Positions 34,828 through 42,511 of a stretch of 64,000 nt of DNA are shown in pieces. The notes beneath the pieces were generated by a model, which saw only the letters and a list, made by a program, of their open reading frames with translations, had not been told where the DNA came from and made no database searches. The translations under genes were made by a program, and so were the position numbers. Positions within the stretch are counted from its first letter, which is position 1. Every line of letters starts with the position of its first letter. This DNA is from Pararhodobacter marinus (GTDB lineage Bacteria; Pseudomonadota; Alphaproteobacteria; Rhodobacterales; Rhodobacteraceae): positions 168,921 through 232,920 of the forward strand of contig NZ_QEYD01000008.1 of the NCBI RefSeq assembly GCF_003122215.1, read 5' to 3'.

Positions 34828-35289
34828 ATGAATCTTTCGAAATTTACCGACTACGCCCTTCGGACATCGCTGTATCTCGCGGCGCAGGAGGACCGGCTGG
34901 TGTCGATCTCGGAAATCGCCGCGGCGCATCGCGTCCCGCAAAGCAGCGTGATGAAGGTGGTGAACCTGCTGGTGGATGGCGGCTTCCTGGCCAGTACACG
35001 GGGCCGCGCCGGGGGCGTCCGGTTGGCGAAACCGGCGACCGATCTGCGGGTGGGCGACATCGCGCGTTACATGGAGGGCGACACGCCGCTGGTCGATTGC
35101 ACAAGCTGCGTGATCCAGGGCGCCTGCGGTCTGGTGCGCGGTCTCTACGAAGCCAAGGACGCGTTCTATGCCAGCCTCAACCGCTTCACCCTGGCCGAGG
35201 CAGTGCGGGCCCATCCTCGTACGGTCGATATCCTGCTGGGCCGTGCGGCGGTCGGGGCGGCAAAAGGGGCCGAGAGGGCCGAAAGCTGA
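34828..35289 (+). CDS. Rrf2-family regulator, NsrR-like
   Basis: A 153-residue winged-helix regulator: MNLSKFTDYALRTSLYLA start, recognition helix region VPQSSVMKVVNLLVDGGFLAS, and three cysteines C91, C94 and C100 (VDCTSCVIQGACGL) that could hold an Fe-S cluster. The surrounding pattern, ending LNRFTLAEAV, is closest to NsrR (nitric oxide sensing), but the first two cysteines are only two residues apart, closer than in the NsrR, IscR or RirA proteins I know. No NO-detoxification gene adjoins it. There is no strong ribosome site. An inverted repeat overlaps its promoter. Confidence 0.8.
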   Translation: MNLSKFTDYALRTSLYLAAQEDRLVSISEIAAAHRVPQSSVMKVVNLLVDGGFLASTRGRAGGVRLAKPATDLRVGDIARYMEGDTPLVDCTSCVIQGACGLVRGLYEAKDAFYASLNRFTLAEAVRAHPRTVDILLGRAAVGAAKGAERAES

Positions 35290-35611
35290 CCCCTTGGTAA
35301 AGTCTCGGTTTTTTGCCACGGTGCTGGGCGAAAGACGGGCTCTCTTGTCAGATATTGCGCTGGATCCCCCGACTTGCGCACGATTCCGCCGATCTCGTTA
35401 GCGTTCACGCCAAACCTGCCTTGACGGGTGGACAGCCCCTTGAGCAGATATACTTAACGGTTACGGCGACACTCGCTGTGATTGTATGGCGTCCGGACAC
35501 GGATCTGCGGGGCTAAAACGGGGCAGGCATGCGCAATTCGCGCGCGACCGCTCTTCAGACGTCCCTGTTCGCGGATCCGCATGCTCGTTTGAGGTTGGGA
35601 AGATCTCCGGC
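35290..35611. other. Gene-free, AT-richer interval, possible small RNA
   Basis: No reading frame here has family motifs. It contains TTGACG (35421-35426) and TATACT (35449-35454), a promoter-like pair but with a 22-bp spacer, and the stretch to the terminator at 35612-35646 could be a small RNA of about 185 nt. The terminator points in the plus direction with no plus-strand gene within 320 nt. This is a candidate only. Confidence 0.35.
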
Positions 35612-35646
35612 AAAGGCGGCGTGATCGCACATCGCGCCGCCTTTTT
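35612..35646 (+). terminator. Intrinsic terminator without an obvious gene
   Basis: AAAGGCGGCG pairs perfectly with CGCCGCCTTT (10 bp, 13-nt loop) and is followed by TT then GCG, so the U-run totals five on the plus strand. On the minus strand the same stem ends in TTTG, so it may also serve gntR, whose stop is 33 nt away. Confidence 0.75.
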
Positions 35647-35678
35647 GCGCGCGGTTACCTGGCAGCGGGCCCCGCCCG

Positions 35679-36317
35679 TCACTCCGGCGCGAAGGCGCTG
35701 TCGGGCAGGCCGGGCAGGGCGGCGATCAGCGCCCGGATATAGTCGCGCGCCTCGGCCTCGGCCGCGTCGGGCGCGCCGCGCGCGACGGCCGAGACCAGCG
35801 CCTTGCGCGCCGCGCCACCCGCAGGGCGGTTCAGCCGAAGCTGCGCGCGGATCAGATGCACCTGCAACATGGGCAACAGGCGTTCCAGTTCGGCATTCCC
35901 GGCAAGCTGCGTCAAGGCCCGGTAATAGCGGCCCCGCGCGCGCGGTCGCTCTCCGGGCGGCGCCGCGTCATAGGCATGCAGCGCCTCGACCAGCGGGGCC
36001 GGATCGGTGCCCGCCGCCACCGCCTCGGCCGCCTGACGCGCGGCCAGGCCCAGAAGCGGCTCGGTCACGCGCAGCACATCGGTGGCCGCACGCCGGCTCA
36101 GCAGGCGGATCTGCGCCCCCCGGTGGGGCATCTGCACGACGATCCCCGAGGCCGCAAGCCGACCCAGCCCCTCGCGCACGGTCGAGCGACCCAGCCCGTA
36201 GCGCGCCATCAGGTCGGGCTCGATCAGCCGTTGACCCGGCACGAACCGCCCCTCGGCCAGCCCCTGCAGCACGTCGCGCACCAGCGTCTCGGGCCCCGAG
36301 GCCACACCGTCCCTCAC
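35679..36317 (-). CDS. GntR-family regulator, FCD type
   Basis: A 212-residue regulator: winged helix with GQRLIEPDLMARYGLGRSTVREGLGRLAASGIV (recognition helix in GRSTVREGLGRL) and an all-helical FCD ligand domain (HAYDAAPPGERPRARGRYYRAL, later VHLIRAQLRLNR). The GTG start overlaps the stop of the kinase-like gene (GTGA). A perfect palindrome that fits the FCD/FadR-type TNGTNNNACNA operator rule lies in the divergent promoter region of this unit (37370-37386). It probably senses an acyl-CoA or acid used by the flanking enzymes (inference). Confidence 0.85.
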   Translation of the reverse strand: MRDGVASGPETLVRDVLQGLAEGRFVPGQRLIEPDLMARYGLGRSTVREGLGRLAASGIVVQMPHRGAQIRLLSRRAATDVLRVTEPLLGLAARQAAEAVAAGTDPAPLVEALHAYDAAPPGERPRARGRYYRALTQLAGNAELERLLPMLQVHLIRAQLRLNRPAGGAARKALVSAVARGAPDAAEAEARDYIRALIAALPGLPDSAFAPE

Positions 36318-37315
36318 GCGCGCACCATGCCCCAGGCGATCTCGGCCAGAGGCCCGGCCACGCGCCCCATCTCGGCCGCCTGCGGATCGTTCGCCGTCCC
36401 GTCCTGCGCGCGCTTGGCGATGCCCTGCACGATGGCGGCGATGCGAAACAGGCTGAGAATGACGTAAAAGTCGAAGTTCTCGGGGCGTTTCCGGCCGGTC
36501 TTGCGGCACCACATGTCGATATATTGATCTTCCGTCGGGATGCCGGTCCCCTGCAGTTCGACCCCGCCGAGACCGCGGAAGATCCCCGGGACGATCCGCC
36601 AGACCATCACGTTATAGGCGAAATCGGCATAGGGATCGCCCAGCGTCGACAGCTCCCAGTCCAGCACGCCCAGCACCCGCGGCTCGGTCGGATGGAACAT
36701 CAGGTTGTCGAGCCGGAAATCGCCATGCGCCACGCGCACCTCTTCGGGCGCGGTGGGCCGGTTCTCGGGCAGCCACTCGATCAGCCGGTCCATGGCCTCG
36801 ATCCGGTGGGTTTCGGAGGCGCGGTACTGCTTCGACCAGCGCGCGATCTGGCGCTCGACATAACCGCCCTGACGCCCGTAATCGCCAAGCCCCACCGCTA
36901 CCGGATCGACCCGCGAGATCTTCGCGATCGCGTCATTCATCGCCTCGAAGATCGCGCCCCGCTCCGAGGGCGTCATGTCGGGCAGGCGCGGGTCCCACAA
37001 GGTGCGGCCCTCCAGATGCTCCATCACGAAGAACATCGAGCCCATGACGCTGTCATCCTCGCACAGGCCCAGCATGCGCGGCACCGGCACATCCGTCGCG
37101 CCGAGCGCCTTCATCACCCGGTACTCGCGATCGACCTGGTGAGCCGAGGGCAGGGTCTTGCCCAGGGGCTTCTGCCGCAGCACGTAGCGACCCGATGACG
37201 CCTCGACCCGCCAGGTCGGGTTCGATTGCCCGCCCTTAAGCCGCGTCAGCGTCAGCGGGCCGCGATAGCCCTCGACATGCGCCGCCATCCACGCATCCAG
37301 TTCTGCCTCGGCCAT
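36314..37315 (-). CDS. Aminoglycoside phosphotransferase-fold kinase, ACAD10-like
   Basis: A 333-residue protein kinase-like enzyme: RLKGGQSNPTWRV (nucleotide loop), VLRQKPLGK (Lys), VAHGDFRLDNLMFHP (Brenner motif HGDFRLDN) and VLDWELSTLGDPYAD (DxD metal site). It resembles the phosphotransferase half of ACAD10/11, which phosphorylates 4-hydroxyacyl-CoAs so that the partner acyl-CoA dehydrogenase can remove the group. An acyl-CoA dehydrogenase is divergently encoded next door, which strengthens that reading. The second of two ATGs was chosen because AAGGGGAGG abuts the first. Confidence 0.85.
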   Translation of the reverse strand: MAEAELDAWMAAHVEGYRGPLTLTRLKGGQSNPTWRVEASSGRYVLRQKPLGKTLPSAHQVDREYRVMKALGATDVPVPRMLGLCEDDSVMGSMFFVMEHLEGRTLWDPRLPDMTPSERGAIFEAMNDAIAKISRVDPVAVGLGDYGRQGGYVERQIARWSKQYRASETHRIEAMDRLIEWLPENRPTAPEEVRVAHGDFRLDNLMFHPTEPRVLGVLDWELSTLGDPYADFAYNVMVWRIVPGIFRGLGGVELQGTGIPTEDQYIDMWCRKTGRKRPENFDFYVILSLFRIAAIVQGIAKRAQDGTANDPQAAEMGRVAGPLAEIAWGMVRA

Positions 37316-37369
37316 GACCATCCTCCCCTTTGGCGAAAGGATGGCGGGCGCCCCGCGCATCGTCAAGCC

Positions 37370-37386
37370 AGATCGTCAGACGATCT
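37370..37386. promoter_or_regulatory. GntR/FCD-type operator palindrome
   Basis: AGATCGTCAGACGATCT is a perfect 17-bp palindrome, with the core TCGTCAGACGA obeying the FadR-subfamily pattern TNGTNNNACNA. It lies between the divergent kinase and acyl-CoA dehydrogenase starts. It overlaps by one base a plausible plus-strand promoter (TTGTCA 37386-37391, 17 bp, TAGGCT 37409-37414). Confidence 0.8.
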
Positions 37387-37437
37387 TGTCAGATGTCTTT
37401 CGGGGCGCTAGGCTCGCCCCAACACGAGGAGGATACC

Positions 37438-38703
37438 ATGGTTCCCGACAAAAGCGCCCGCGTGCTCGATTACGAGGCCCGGCTCAAGGCCTTCATGGAC
37501 ACGCATATCTACCCCAACGAGGCCGAATTCTTCCGCGAGGCCGAGGAGCTGGGCCCCTTCGCGGTCTACCCGATGTTCGACCGGCTCAAGCCCAAGGCGC
37601 GCGAGGCCGGGCTGTGGAACCTGTTCCTGCCCGACAGCGACAAGGGCGCGGGCCTCAGCAATGTCGAATACGGCTATCTGTGCGAGATCATGGGCCGCAG
37701 CTTCCTCGCCCCCGAGGTTTTCAACTGCAACGCGCCCGATACCGGCAACATGGAGGTGATCGAACGCTACGGCACCGAGGCCGACAAGGAGCGCTGGCTG
37801 AAACCCCTGCTGAACGGCGAGATCCGGTCGTGCTTTGCCATGACCGAACCCGCCGTGGCCTCGTCGGATGCCACGAACATCCAGGCCGAGATCAAGCGCG
37901 ACGGCGACCATTACGTCATCAACGCGCATAAATGGTACACGACCGGCGCCTCGAACCCGAAAACGAAGATCTGCATCTTCATGGGCAAGACCGATCCGGG
38001 CAACCCCGACCGCCATAAACAGCAATCCATGATCCTCGTGCCGATGGACACGCCCGGCATCACCGTGACCCGCTCGCTGCCGGTCTTCGGCTATTACGGC
38101 GTGCCCGACCGGGCTTCGGAAGTGCTGTTCGACAACGTCCGCGTGCCGGCCGAGAACCTGCTTCTGGGCGAAGGGCGCGGCTTTGAGATCGCGCAGGGGC
38201 GGCTCGGGCCGGGCCGCATCCACCATTGCATGCGCACGATCGGCATGGCCGAGCGGCTTCTGGAAACCATGATCGACCGCTCGCTGCAGCGCGTGGCCTT
38301 CGGCAAACCCGTGGCCGATCAGGGCGTGACGCGCGAACGCATCGCCGAGGCGCGGATCATGATCGACCAGTGCCGTCTTCTGACCCTGCACGCGGCGCAC
38401 AAGATGGACACCGTCGGCAACAAGGAAGCCCGCGCCGAGATCGCCATGATCAAGATCGCCGCGCCCAATATGGCCTGCCAGATCGCCGACTGGGCGATCC
38501 AGGCCTGCGGCGGCGGCGGCACCGGCAACGATTTCGGCACCGCGCTGGCCTATGCGGGGCTGCGCACCCTGCGGCTGGCCGATGGCCCCGACGAGGTGCA
38601 TCGCGATCAACTCGCGCGGATGGAGATCAAGAAGCGCAAGGGCCTCAACCACCCCGGCTGGGAACCCCATGTCACCGCCCGAGGGCGCAACCCGGGCCTC
38701 TGA
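37438..38703 (+). CDS. Acyl-CoA dehydrogenase
   Basis: A 421-residue FAD enzyme of the ACAD10/11 subgroup by neighbourhood. Signature sequences: [15 protein letters not shown] (flavin/substrate loop), [25 protein letters not shown] and, near the end, [11 protein letters not shown] and [15 protein letters not shown]. The length slightly exceeds classical short-chain members, as in this subgroup. The ATG is preceded by AGGAGGATACC. Together with the divergent kinase it could degrade 4-hydroxy fatty acids (inference). Presumably controlled by the GntR protein. Confidence 0.92.
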   Translation: MVPDKSARVLDYEARLKAFMDTHIYPNEAEFFREAEELGPFAVYPMFDRLKPKAREAGLWNLFLPDSDKGAGLSNVEYGYLCEIMGRSFLAPEVFNCNAPDTGNMEVIERYGTEADKERWLKPLLNGEIRSCFAMTEPAVASSDATNIQAEIKRDGDHYVINAHKWYTTGASNPKTKICIFMGKTDPGNPDRHKQQSMILVPMDTPGITVTRSLPVFGYYGVPDRASEVLFDNVRVPAENLLLGEGRGFEIAQGRLGPGRIHHCMRTIGMAERLLETMIDRSLQRVAFGKPVADQGVTRERIAEARIMIDQCRLLTLHAAHKMDTVGNKEARAEIAMIKIAAPNMACQIADWAIQACGGGGTGNDFGTALAYAGLRTLRLADGPDEVHRDQLARMEIKKRKGLNHPGWEPHVTARGRNPGL

Positions 38704-38711
38704 ACCGCGCC

Positions 38712-38743
38712 CTTTCACTTTGTCACAAATACTCCGGGGGAGT
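38712..38743 (-). repeat. Dispersed two-box element, A-form variant (E6)
   Basis: Minus orientation: ACTCC-CCC-GGAGT hairpin (38743-38731) running into ATTTG, with the core GAGTATTT, 5 nt, AAAGTGAAAG at 38735-38712. The second box is intermediate between A and B forms. It lies 9 nt after the acyl-CoA dehydrogenase stop, but on the opposite strand. Confidence 0.55.
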
Positions 38744-38798
38744 CGCCGTCGGGCGACGGGGGCAGCGCCCCCATCCACGGCCTCGGCGGAGACTCCCC

Positions 38799-39581
38799 AT
38801 GAGCGACTTGCAGGGCAAGACAGCCATCGTCACCGGCGCCGCCGGCGGGATCGGCCGGGCAACCGCATTGCTGATGGCCCGTCGGGGCGCGTCGCTGATG
38901 CTGGCCGATATCGGCGCGGGCGTGGAAGAAACGGCCGCGCAGATCCGCGCCAAAGGCGGCCGGGCCGAGGCCCTCGTCACCGATTGCGCGACGGATGACG
39001 GCGTCCGGGCCCTCGTCGACCATGCGATGAAGGCCTTCGGTCGCGTCGATATCCTGCACGCCAATGCCGGCATCACCGGCGGGTTGCTGCCGCGGCTCGA
39101 CACGCCGAGCGCGGATTTCATGGAGGTCCTGCGCATCAACCTGCTGGGGCCCTGGATCGCCATCCGCGAGACCCTGCCGCATCTGCAGCCGGGCGCGGCC
39201 ATCATCTGCACCGCCTCGGTCGCGGGACTGCGCGCGGGCGCGGGACCGATCCCCTATTCGGCCTCGAAAGCGGGGGTGGTGAACCTCGTGCAGACCACCG
39301 CCATGGCCCTGACCGGGCGCGGGATCCGCGTCAACGGCGTGGCGCCGGGCCTCATCGACACGCCGATGACCGCGCCCCTCTTCGACGAAGCGCGCGCCCG
39401 GGGACGCGAGGACCGGATCGGCCAACTCAACCCGCTGCGCCGCGGCGGCCGGGCTGAGGAAGTGGCCGAGGTCGTGGCCTTCCTCGCCTCGGACGCGGCC
39501 TCGTATCTCAACGGACAGGTACTCGCCGTCGATGGCGCGCTGTCGGCGCAATTGCCCTTCACGCCGAAATGGTCGCTCTGA
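38799..39581 (+). CDS. Short-chain dehydrogenase/reductase
   Basis: A 260-residue classical SDR: TAIVTGAAGGIGRATAL (NAD(P)-binding TGxxxGxG), LHANAGITGG (NAG), catalytic Ser in CTASVAG and the YSASK motif (PYSASKAGVVNL), then VNGVAPGLIDTPM. The acidic residue at the end of strand 2 (LMLADIG) suggests NAD. Substrate is unknown; it probably acts with the acyl-CoA dehydrogenase, 95 nt upstream on the same strand. Confidence 0.9.
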   Translation: MSDLQGKTAIVTGAAGGIGRATALLMARRGASLMLADIGAGVEETAAQIRAKGGRAEALVTDCATDDGVRALVDHAMKAFGRVDILHANAGITGGLLPRLDTPSADFMEVLRINLLGPWIAIRETLPHLQPGAAIICTASVAGLRAGAGPIPYSASKAGVVNLVQTTAMALTGRGIRVNGVAPGLIDTPMTAPLFDEARARGREDRIGQLNPLRRGGRAEEVAEVVAFLASDAASYLNGQVLAVDGALSAQLPFTPKWSL

Positions 39582-39754
39582 CGGAAAGGCGATGCGCAAA
39601 GTACCCTCTCCCGCGCCCTGAGGGGCTTCCCCCGTGGCGACGCTTGGGCGGGTCCTAGGTCTTTCTCCCTCGCTTCGCTCGGGCGACGCCGAGGTATTTC
39701 GCCCTCGCTTCGCTCGGGCGACGGGGGCGCGCCTCGCTTCGCTCGGCGCGCGGA

Positions 39755-39821
39755 GGGGGGCTGCCCGCCCCCCTCGTCGCTGCGCGCCTCACCCCCTCGG
39801 GATATTTCCGGAACAAAGACG
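39755..39821 (+). repeat. Dispersed two-box element, B form, with hairpin (E7)
   Basis: Hairpin GGGGGGC/GCCCCCC (39755-39773), 26 nt ending CCTCACCCCCTCG, then GGATATTT, 4 nt, AACAAAGACG (39800-39821). The layout matches E5 downstream of leuA, including the 26-nt spacing. It is 218 nt after the SDR stop and inside the left inverted-repeat arm. Confidence 0.75.
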
Positions 39822-39838
39822 AAGGGCCCCGGCCGCCC

Positions 39839-39870
39839 CTTCATTCTGCTGGAAATACTCCCTTCGGGAG
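39839..39870 (-). repeat. Dispersed two-box element, A form, with hairpin (E8)
   Basis: Minus orientation: CTCCC-GAA-GGGAG hairpin (39870-39858) running into TATTT, core GAGTATTT, 5 nt, AGAATGAAG (39860-39839). It faces E7, 17 nt away, and lies 53 nt upstream of rnr. Confidence 0.72.
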
Positions 39871-39923
39871 CGCGATCCGCCTTTCTGCGTGACGGCGGAC
39901 GGGGGGCGTGGTAGCGCCAAGAC

Positions 39924-42164
39924 ATGACCAAACTGCCTTCGAAAACCGAACTCGCCCAATGGCTCGCCGATCAGACGGACAGGCCCTCGATGCGGGATGT
40001 CGCCAAGGCCTTCGGCATCAAGGGGGGGGCGGACAAGGTCGATCTGAAAGCGCTGCTCAAGGAGCTTGAGCGCGAGGGACTTTACGAGCGGCGCAAGCGC
40101 GGGGCGCGCGGCGCGGGTCTGCCGCCTGTGGGGATCGTGCGGGTCACCGGGCCCGATGCGCAGGGCGCGCTTCTAGCCGAGCCTGCGGATGCCGAGGGCC
40201 GCGCCGGTGACAAGACCGCGCGGATCGTGGTGATCGAGCGTCCGGGCCAGCCCGCGATGGGGCCGGGCGACCGGGTCCTTGCCAAGCTTCTGCCGGTGGC
40301 CGAGGGCTATCACGCCCATCCGATCCGCAAGCTGCAATCGGGGCCGAAGCTGGTTCTGGGAATCTACCGGCAGGGTCCGGAATTCGGTCGAATCCTGCCC
40401 ATCGACAAGGGCGCCGACATGGAATGGCGGGTCTCGCGCGACGATGCCCAGGGCGCGCGCGACGGCGAACTGGTCGAAGCCGAGCAAACGGGCCCCGCGC
40501 GCCTGGGCCTGCCCCGCGCGCGCATCACCGCGCGGCTGGGCGATCCCGGCGCGCCCCGCGCGGTGAGCCTGATCGCCATCCATCAGCACGGCATCCCCGA
40601 TCAGTTTCCCGACGCGGTGCTGGCCGAGGCCGAGGCGGCGCCCGATATGCCCTCTGGCCGGCGCGAGGACCTGCGCGCCCTGCCGCTTCTGACCATCGAC
40701 CCGTCGGATGCGCGCGACCATGACGACGCGGTTTGCGCCGCGCCGGACCCTGACGCGGCGGGCGGGTTCATCGTGTGGGTCGCCATCGCCGATGTCGCGG
40801 CCTATGTGCGCCCCGGCTCCGAGCTGGACCGCGAGGCCCGCAAGCGTGGCAATTCCAGCTATTTCCCCGACCGTGTCGTGCCGATGCTGCCCGACCGGCT
40901 GTCGGGCGACCTGTGTTCGCTGCACGAGGATGTCGAGCGCCCGGTGCTGGCCGTCGAGATGAAGGTCTCGGCGCAGGGCGAGAAAACCGGCCATCGCTTC
41001 GTTCGCGGCCTCATGCGCTCGCGCGCCTCGCTGAGCTACGAGCAGGCGCAGGCCGCCTTCGAGGGGCAGAGCGAGGCCGCGACCGAGCCGCTGATGGCGG
41101 ATCTGGGGCACCTTTACGCGGCGTGGAAAGCCACCCAGATTGCCCGCGCCGCGCGCCAGCCGCTGGACCTGGATCTGCCCGAGCGGCGGATCGTGCTGGA
41201 CGAGGCGGGGCAGGTTACCTCTGTTGCGTTCAAGGACCGGCTCGACGCGCACAAGGTGATCGAGGAATTCATGGTGATGGCCAATGTCGCCGCCGCCGAA
41301 GAGCTGAACGCCCGCCGCTCGCCGCTCCTGTTCCGCGTCCACGAAGAACCCACGCCCGAGAAGATCGAGGCGCTGCGCGAAGTGGCACAGGGGGCGGGGC
41401 TGGTCCTGGCGAAAGGGCAGGTGCTGCAGACGCGTCATCTCAACAAGCTTCTGGGTGACGCCGAGGGCAGCGAGTTCGACGAGCTCATCAACATGGCCAC
41501 GCTGCGCTCGATGACACAGGCCTATTACGCGCCCGAGAATTTCGGCCATTTCGGGCTGGCGCTGCGCAATTACGCGCATTTCACCTCGCCCATACGGCGC
41601 TATTCGGACCTGATCGTGCACCGCGCGCTGATCCGGGCGCATAAATGGGGCGATGACGGGCTCAGCGACTGGGATATCGAGAATCTGGGCGAGACCGCCA
41701 AGCAGATCTCGGACACCGAGCGCCGCTCGATGGCAGCCGAACGCGACACGACCGACCGCTACCTTGCGGCCTTCATGGCCGACCGGATCGGCGCAGAGTT
41801 CAAGGGGCGCATTAGCGGCGTTGCGCGCTTCGGGCTCTTCGTGAAGATGGACGAGACAGGCGCCGACGGGCTGATCCCGATCCGCTCGTTGGGGAATGAA
41901 TATTTCCGCCACGACCCGGAGACGCAGAGTCTGACGGGCGAGAAGAGCGGCACGGTGATCGGCCTCGGCCAGCGGGTCGAGGTCAAGCTGGCCGAGGCAG
42001 ACGGGATGACCGGCGGGCTGGTGCTGGAACTTCTCGGGATCGAGGGCAAGCCGATGGCCCGCGCCGCGCGCGGCCGCTCGCGGGGCTACGCGCCGCGAAA
42101 GGGGGCGGCGAAGAAGGCGGGCAAGATCAAGGCGCGCCGCAAGCGCGAACGTCAGAAGCGCTGA
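39924..42164 (+). CDS. rnr: Ribonuclease R
   Basis: 3'-5' exoribonuclease that digests structured RNA. The 746-residue protein has an N-terminal winged-helix/CSD region, the RNB catalytic domain with the metal-site aspartates in TIDPSDARDHDDAVCA (about residues 257-272), FTSPIRRYSDLIVHRALI further on, an S1 domain (about 625-710, GRISGVARFGLFVKMDETGADGLIPI in parts) and a Lys/Arg-rich tail. Fully intact. The gene is framed by a nearly identical 215-bp inverted repeat, 52 nt upstream and 61 nt downstream, so its mRNA ends could base-pair if transcription covers both arms. Confidence 0.96.
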   Translation: MTKLPSKTELAQWLADQTDRPSMRDVAKAFGIKGGADKVDLKALLKELEREGLYERRKRGARGAGLPPVGIVRVTGPDAQGALLAEPADAEGRAGDKTARIVVIERPGQPAMGPGDRVLAKLLPVAEGYHAHPIRKLQSGPKLVLGIYRQGPEFGRILPIDKGADMEWRVSRDDAQGARDGELVEAEQTGPARLGLPRARITARLGDPGAPRAVSLIAIHQHGIPDQFPDAVLAEAEAAPDMPSGRREDLRALPLLTIDPSDARDHDDAVCAAPDPDAAGGFIVWVAIADVAAYVRPGSELDREARKRGNSSYFPDRVVPMLPDRLSGDLCSLHEDVERPVLAVEMKVSAQGEKTGHRFVRGLMRSRASLSYEQAQAAFEGQSEAATEPLMADLGHLYAAWKATQIARAARQPLDLDLPERRIVLDEAGQVTSVAFKDRLDAHKVIEEFMVMANVAAAEELNARRSPLLFRVHEEPTPEKIEALREVAQGAGLVLAKGQVLQTRHLNKLLGDAEGSEFDELINMATLRSMTQAYYAPENFGHFGLALRNYAHFTSPIRRYSDLIVHRALIRAHKWGDDGLSDWDIENLGETAKQISDTERRSMAAERDTTDRYLAAFMADRIGAEFKGRISGVARFGLFVKMDETGADGLIPIRSLGNEYFRHDPETQSLTGEKSGTVIGLGQRVEVKLAEADGMTGGLVLELLGIEGKPMARAARGRSRGYAPRKGAAKKAGKIKARRKRERQKR

Positions 42165-42226
42165 GAGGCGTTTCCGGTCGGGTTGCGGCCGCCAACGTCC
42201 AGCGTTGCGCGGGATCGGAAAACGGG

Positions 42227-42258
42227 CTCCCGAAGGGAGTATTTTCAGCAGAATGAAG
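42227..42258 (+). repeat. Dispersed two-box element, A form, with hairpin (E9)
   Basis: CTCCC-GAA-GGGAG hairpin (42227-42239) followed directly by TATTTTC, which looks like an intrinsic terminator for rnr; core GAGTATTT, 5 nt, AGAATGAAG (42237-42258). It lies 62 nt after the rnr stop in the same orientation and faces E10. Confidence 0.75.
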
Positions 42259-42275
42259 GGGCGGCCGGGGCCCTT

Positions 42276-42297
42276 CGTCTTTGTTCCGGAAATATCC
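42276..42297 (-). repeat. Dispersed two-box element, B form (E10)
   Basis: Minus-strand core GGATATTT, 4 nt, AACAAAGACG (42297-42276), with its GGGGGGC-type hairpin (partly decayed in this arm) at about 42324-42342. It belongs to the right inverted-repeat arm. Confidence 0.72.
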
Positions 42298-42511
42298 CGA
42301 GGGGGTGAGGCGCGCAGCGACGAGGGGGGCGAGCAGCCCCCCTATGCGCGCCGAGCGCAGCGAGGCGCGCTCCCGTCGCCCAAGCGAAGCGAGGGCGAAA
42401 CACCTCGGCGTCGTCCAAGCAAAGCGAGGGACAAAGACCTCGTTAACGGGCGGGCGAAGCGGGGGCGCAGCCCCTTGTGGTGCGTCGTGCGCCGCAAGGG
42501 ACCTTGCGTCC

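Larger units (their letters stand above)
39657..39871 (+). repeat. Left arm of the 215-bp inverted repeat flanking rnr
   Basis: Aligned without gaps to the reverse complement of 42226-42440, this arm differs at 12 of 215 positions by my count, and 86 bp in a row (39766-39851) are identical. It contains two direct copies of a 22-bp unit beginning CCCTCGCTTCGCTCGGGC (39667-39688 and 39702-39723), a GCGCGCC/GGCGCGC hairpin (39727-39751), a GGGGGGC/GCCCCCC hairpin, element E7 and element E8. Weaker similarity seems to continue outward for about 40 bp. Confidence 0.92.
42226..42440 (-). repeat. Right arm of the 215-bp inverted repeat flanking rnr
   Basis: Reverse-complement partner of 39657-39871, 203 of 215 positions matching without gaps. 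Differences cluster in the outer half; the inner 86 bp are identical. Some changes in this arm break the CGCTTCGCTCGGGCG units (to CGCTTTGCTTGGACG), suggesting that the right arm is the more decayed copy. Confidence 0.92.

Noticed and set aside
39667..39751. CGCTTCGCTCGGGCG repeats as a CRISPR-like or satellite array
   Set aside because: Only two perfect 22-bp direct copies and one related hairpin are present, with a single spacing; they are part of the inverted-repeat arm.
39657..42440. Composite transposon around rnr
   Set aside because: There is no transposase, the arms are only 215 bp and contain no insertion-sequence-like reading frame, and I see no short target-site duplication outside the arms.
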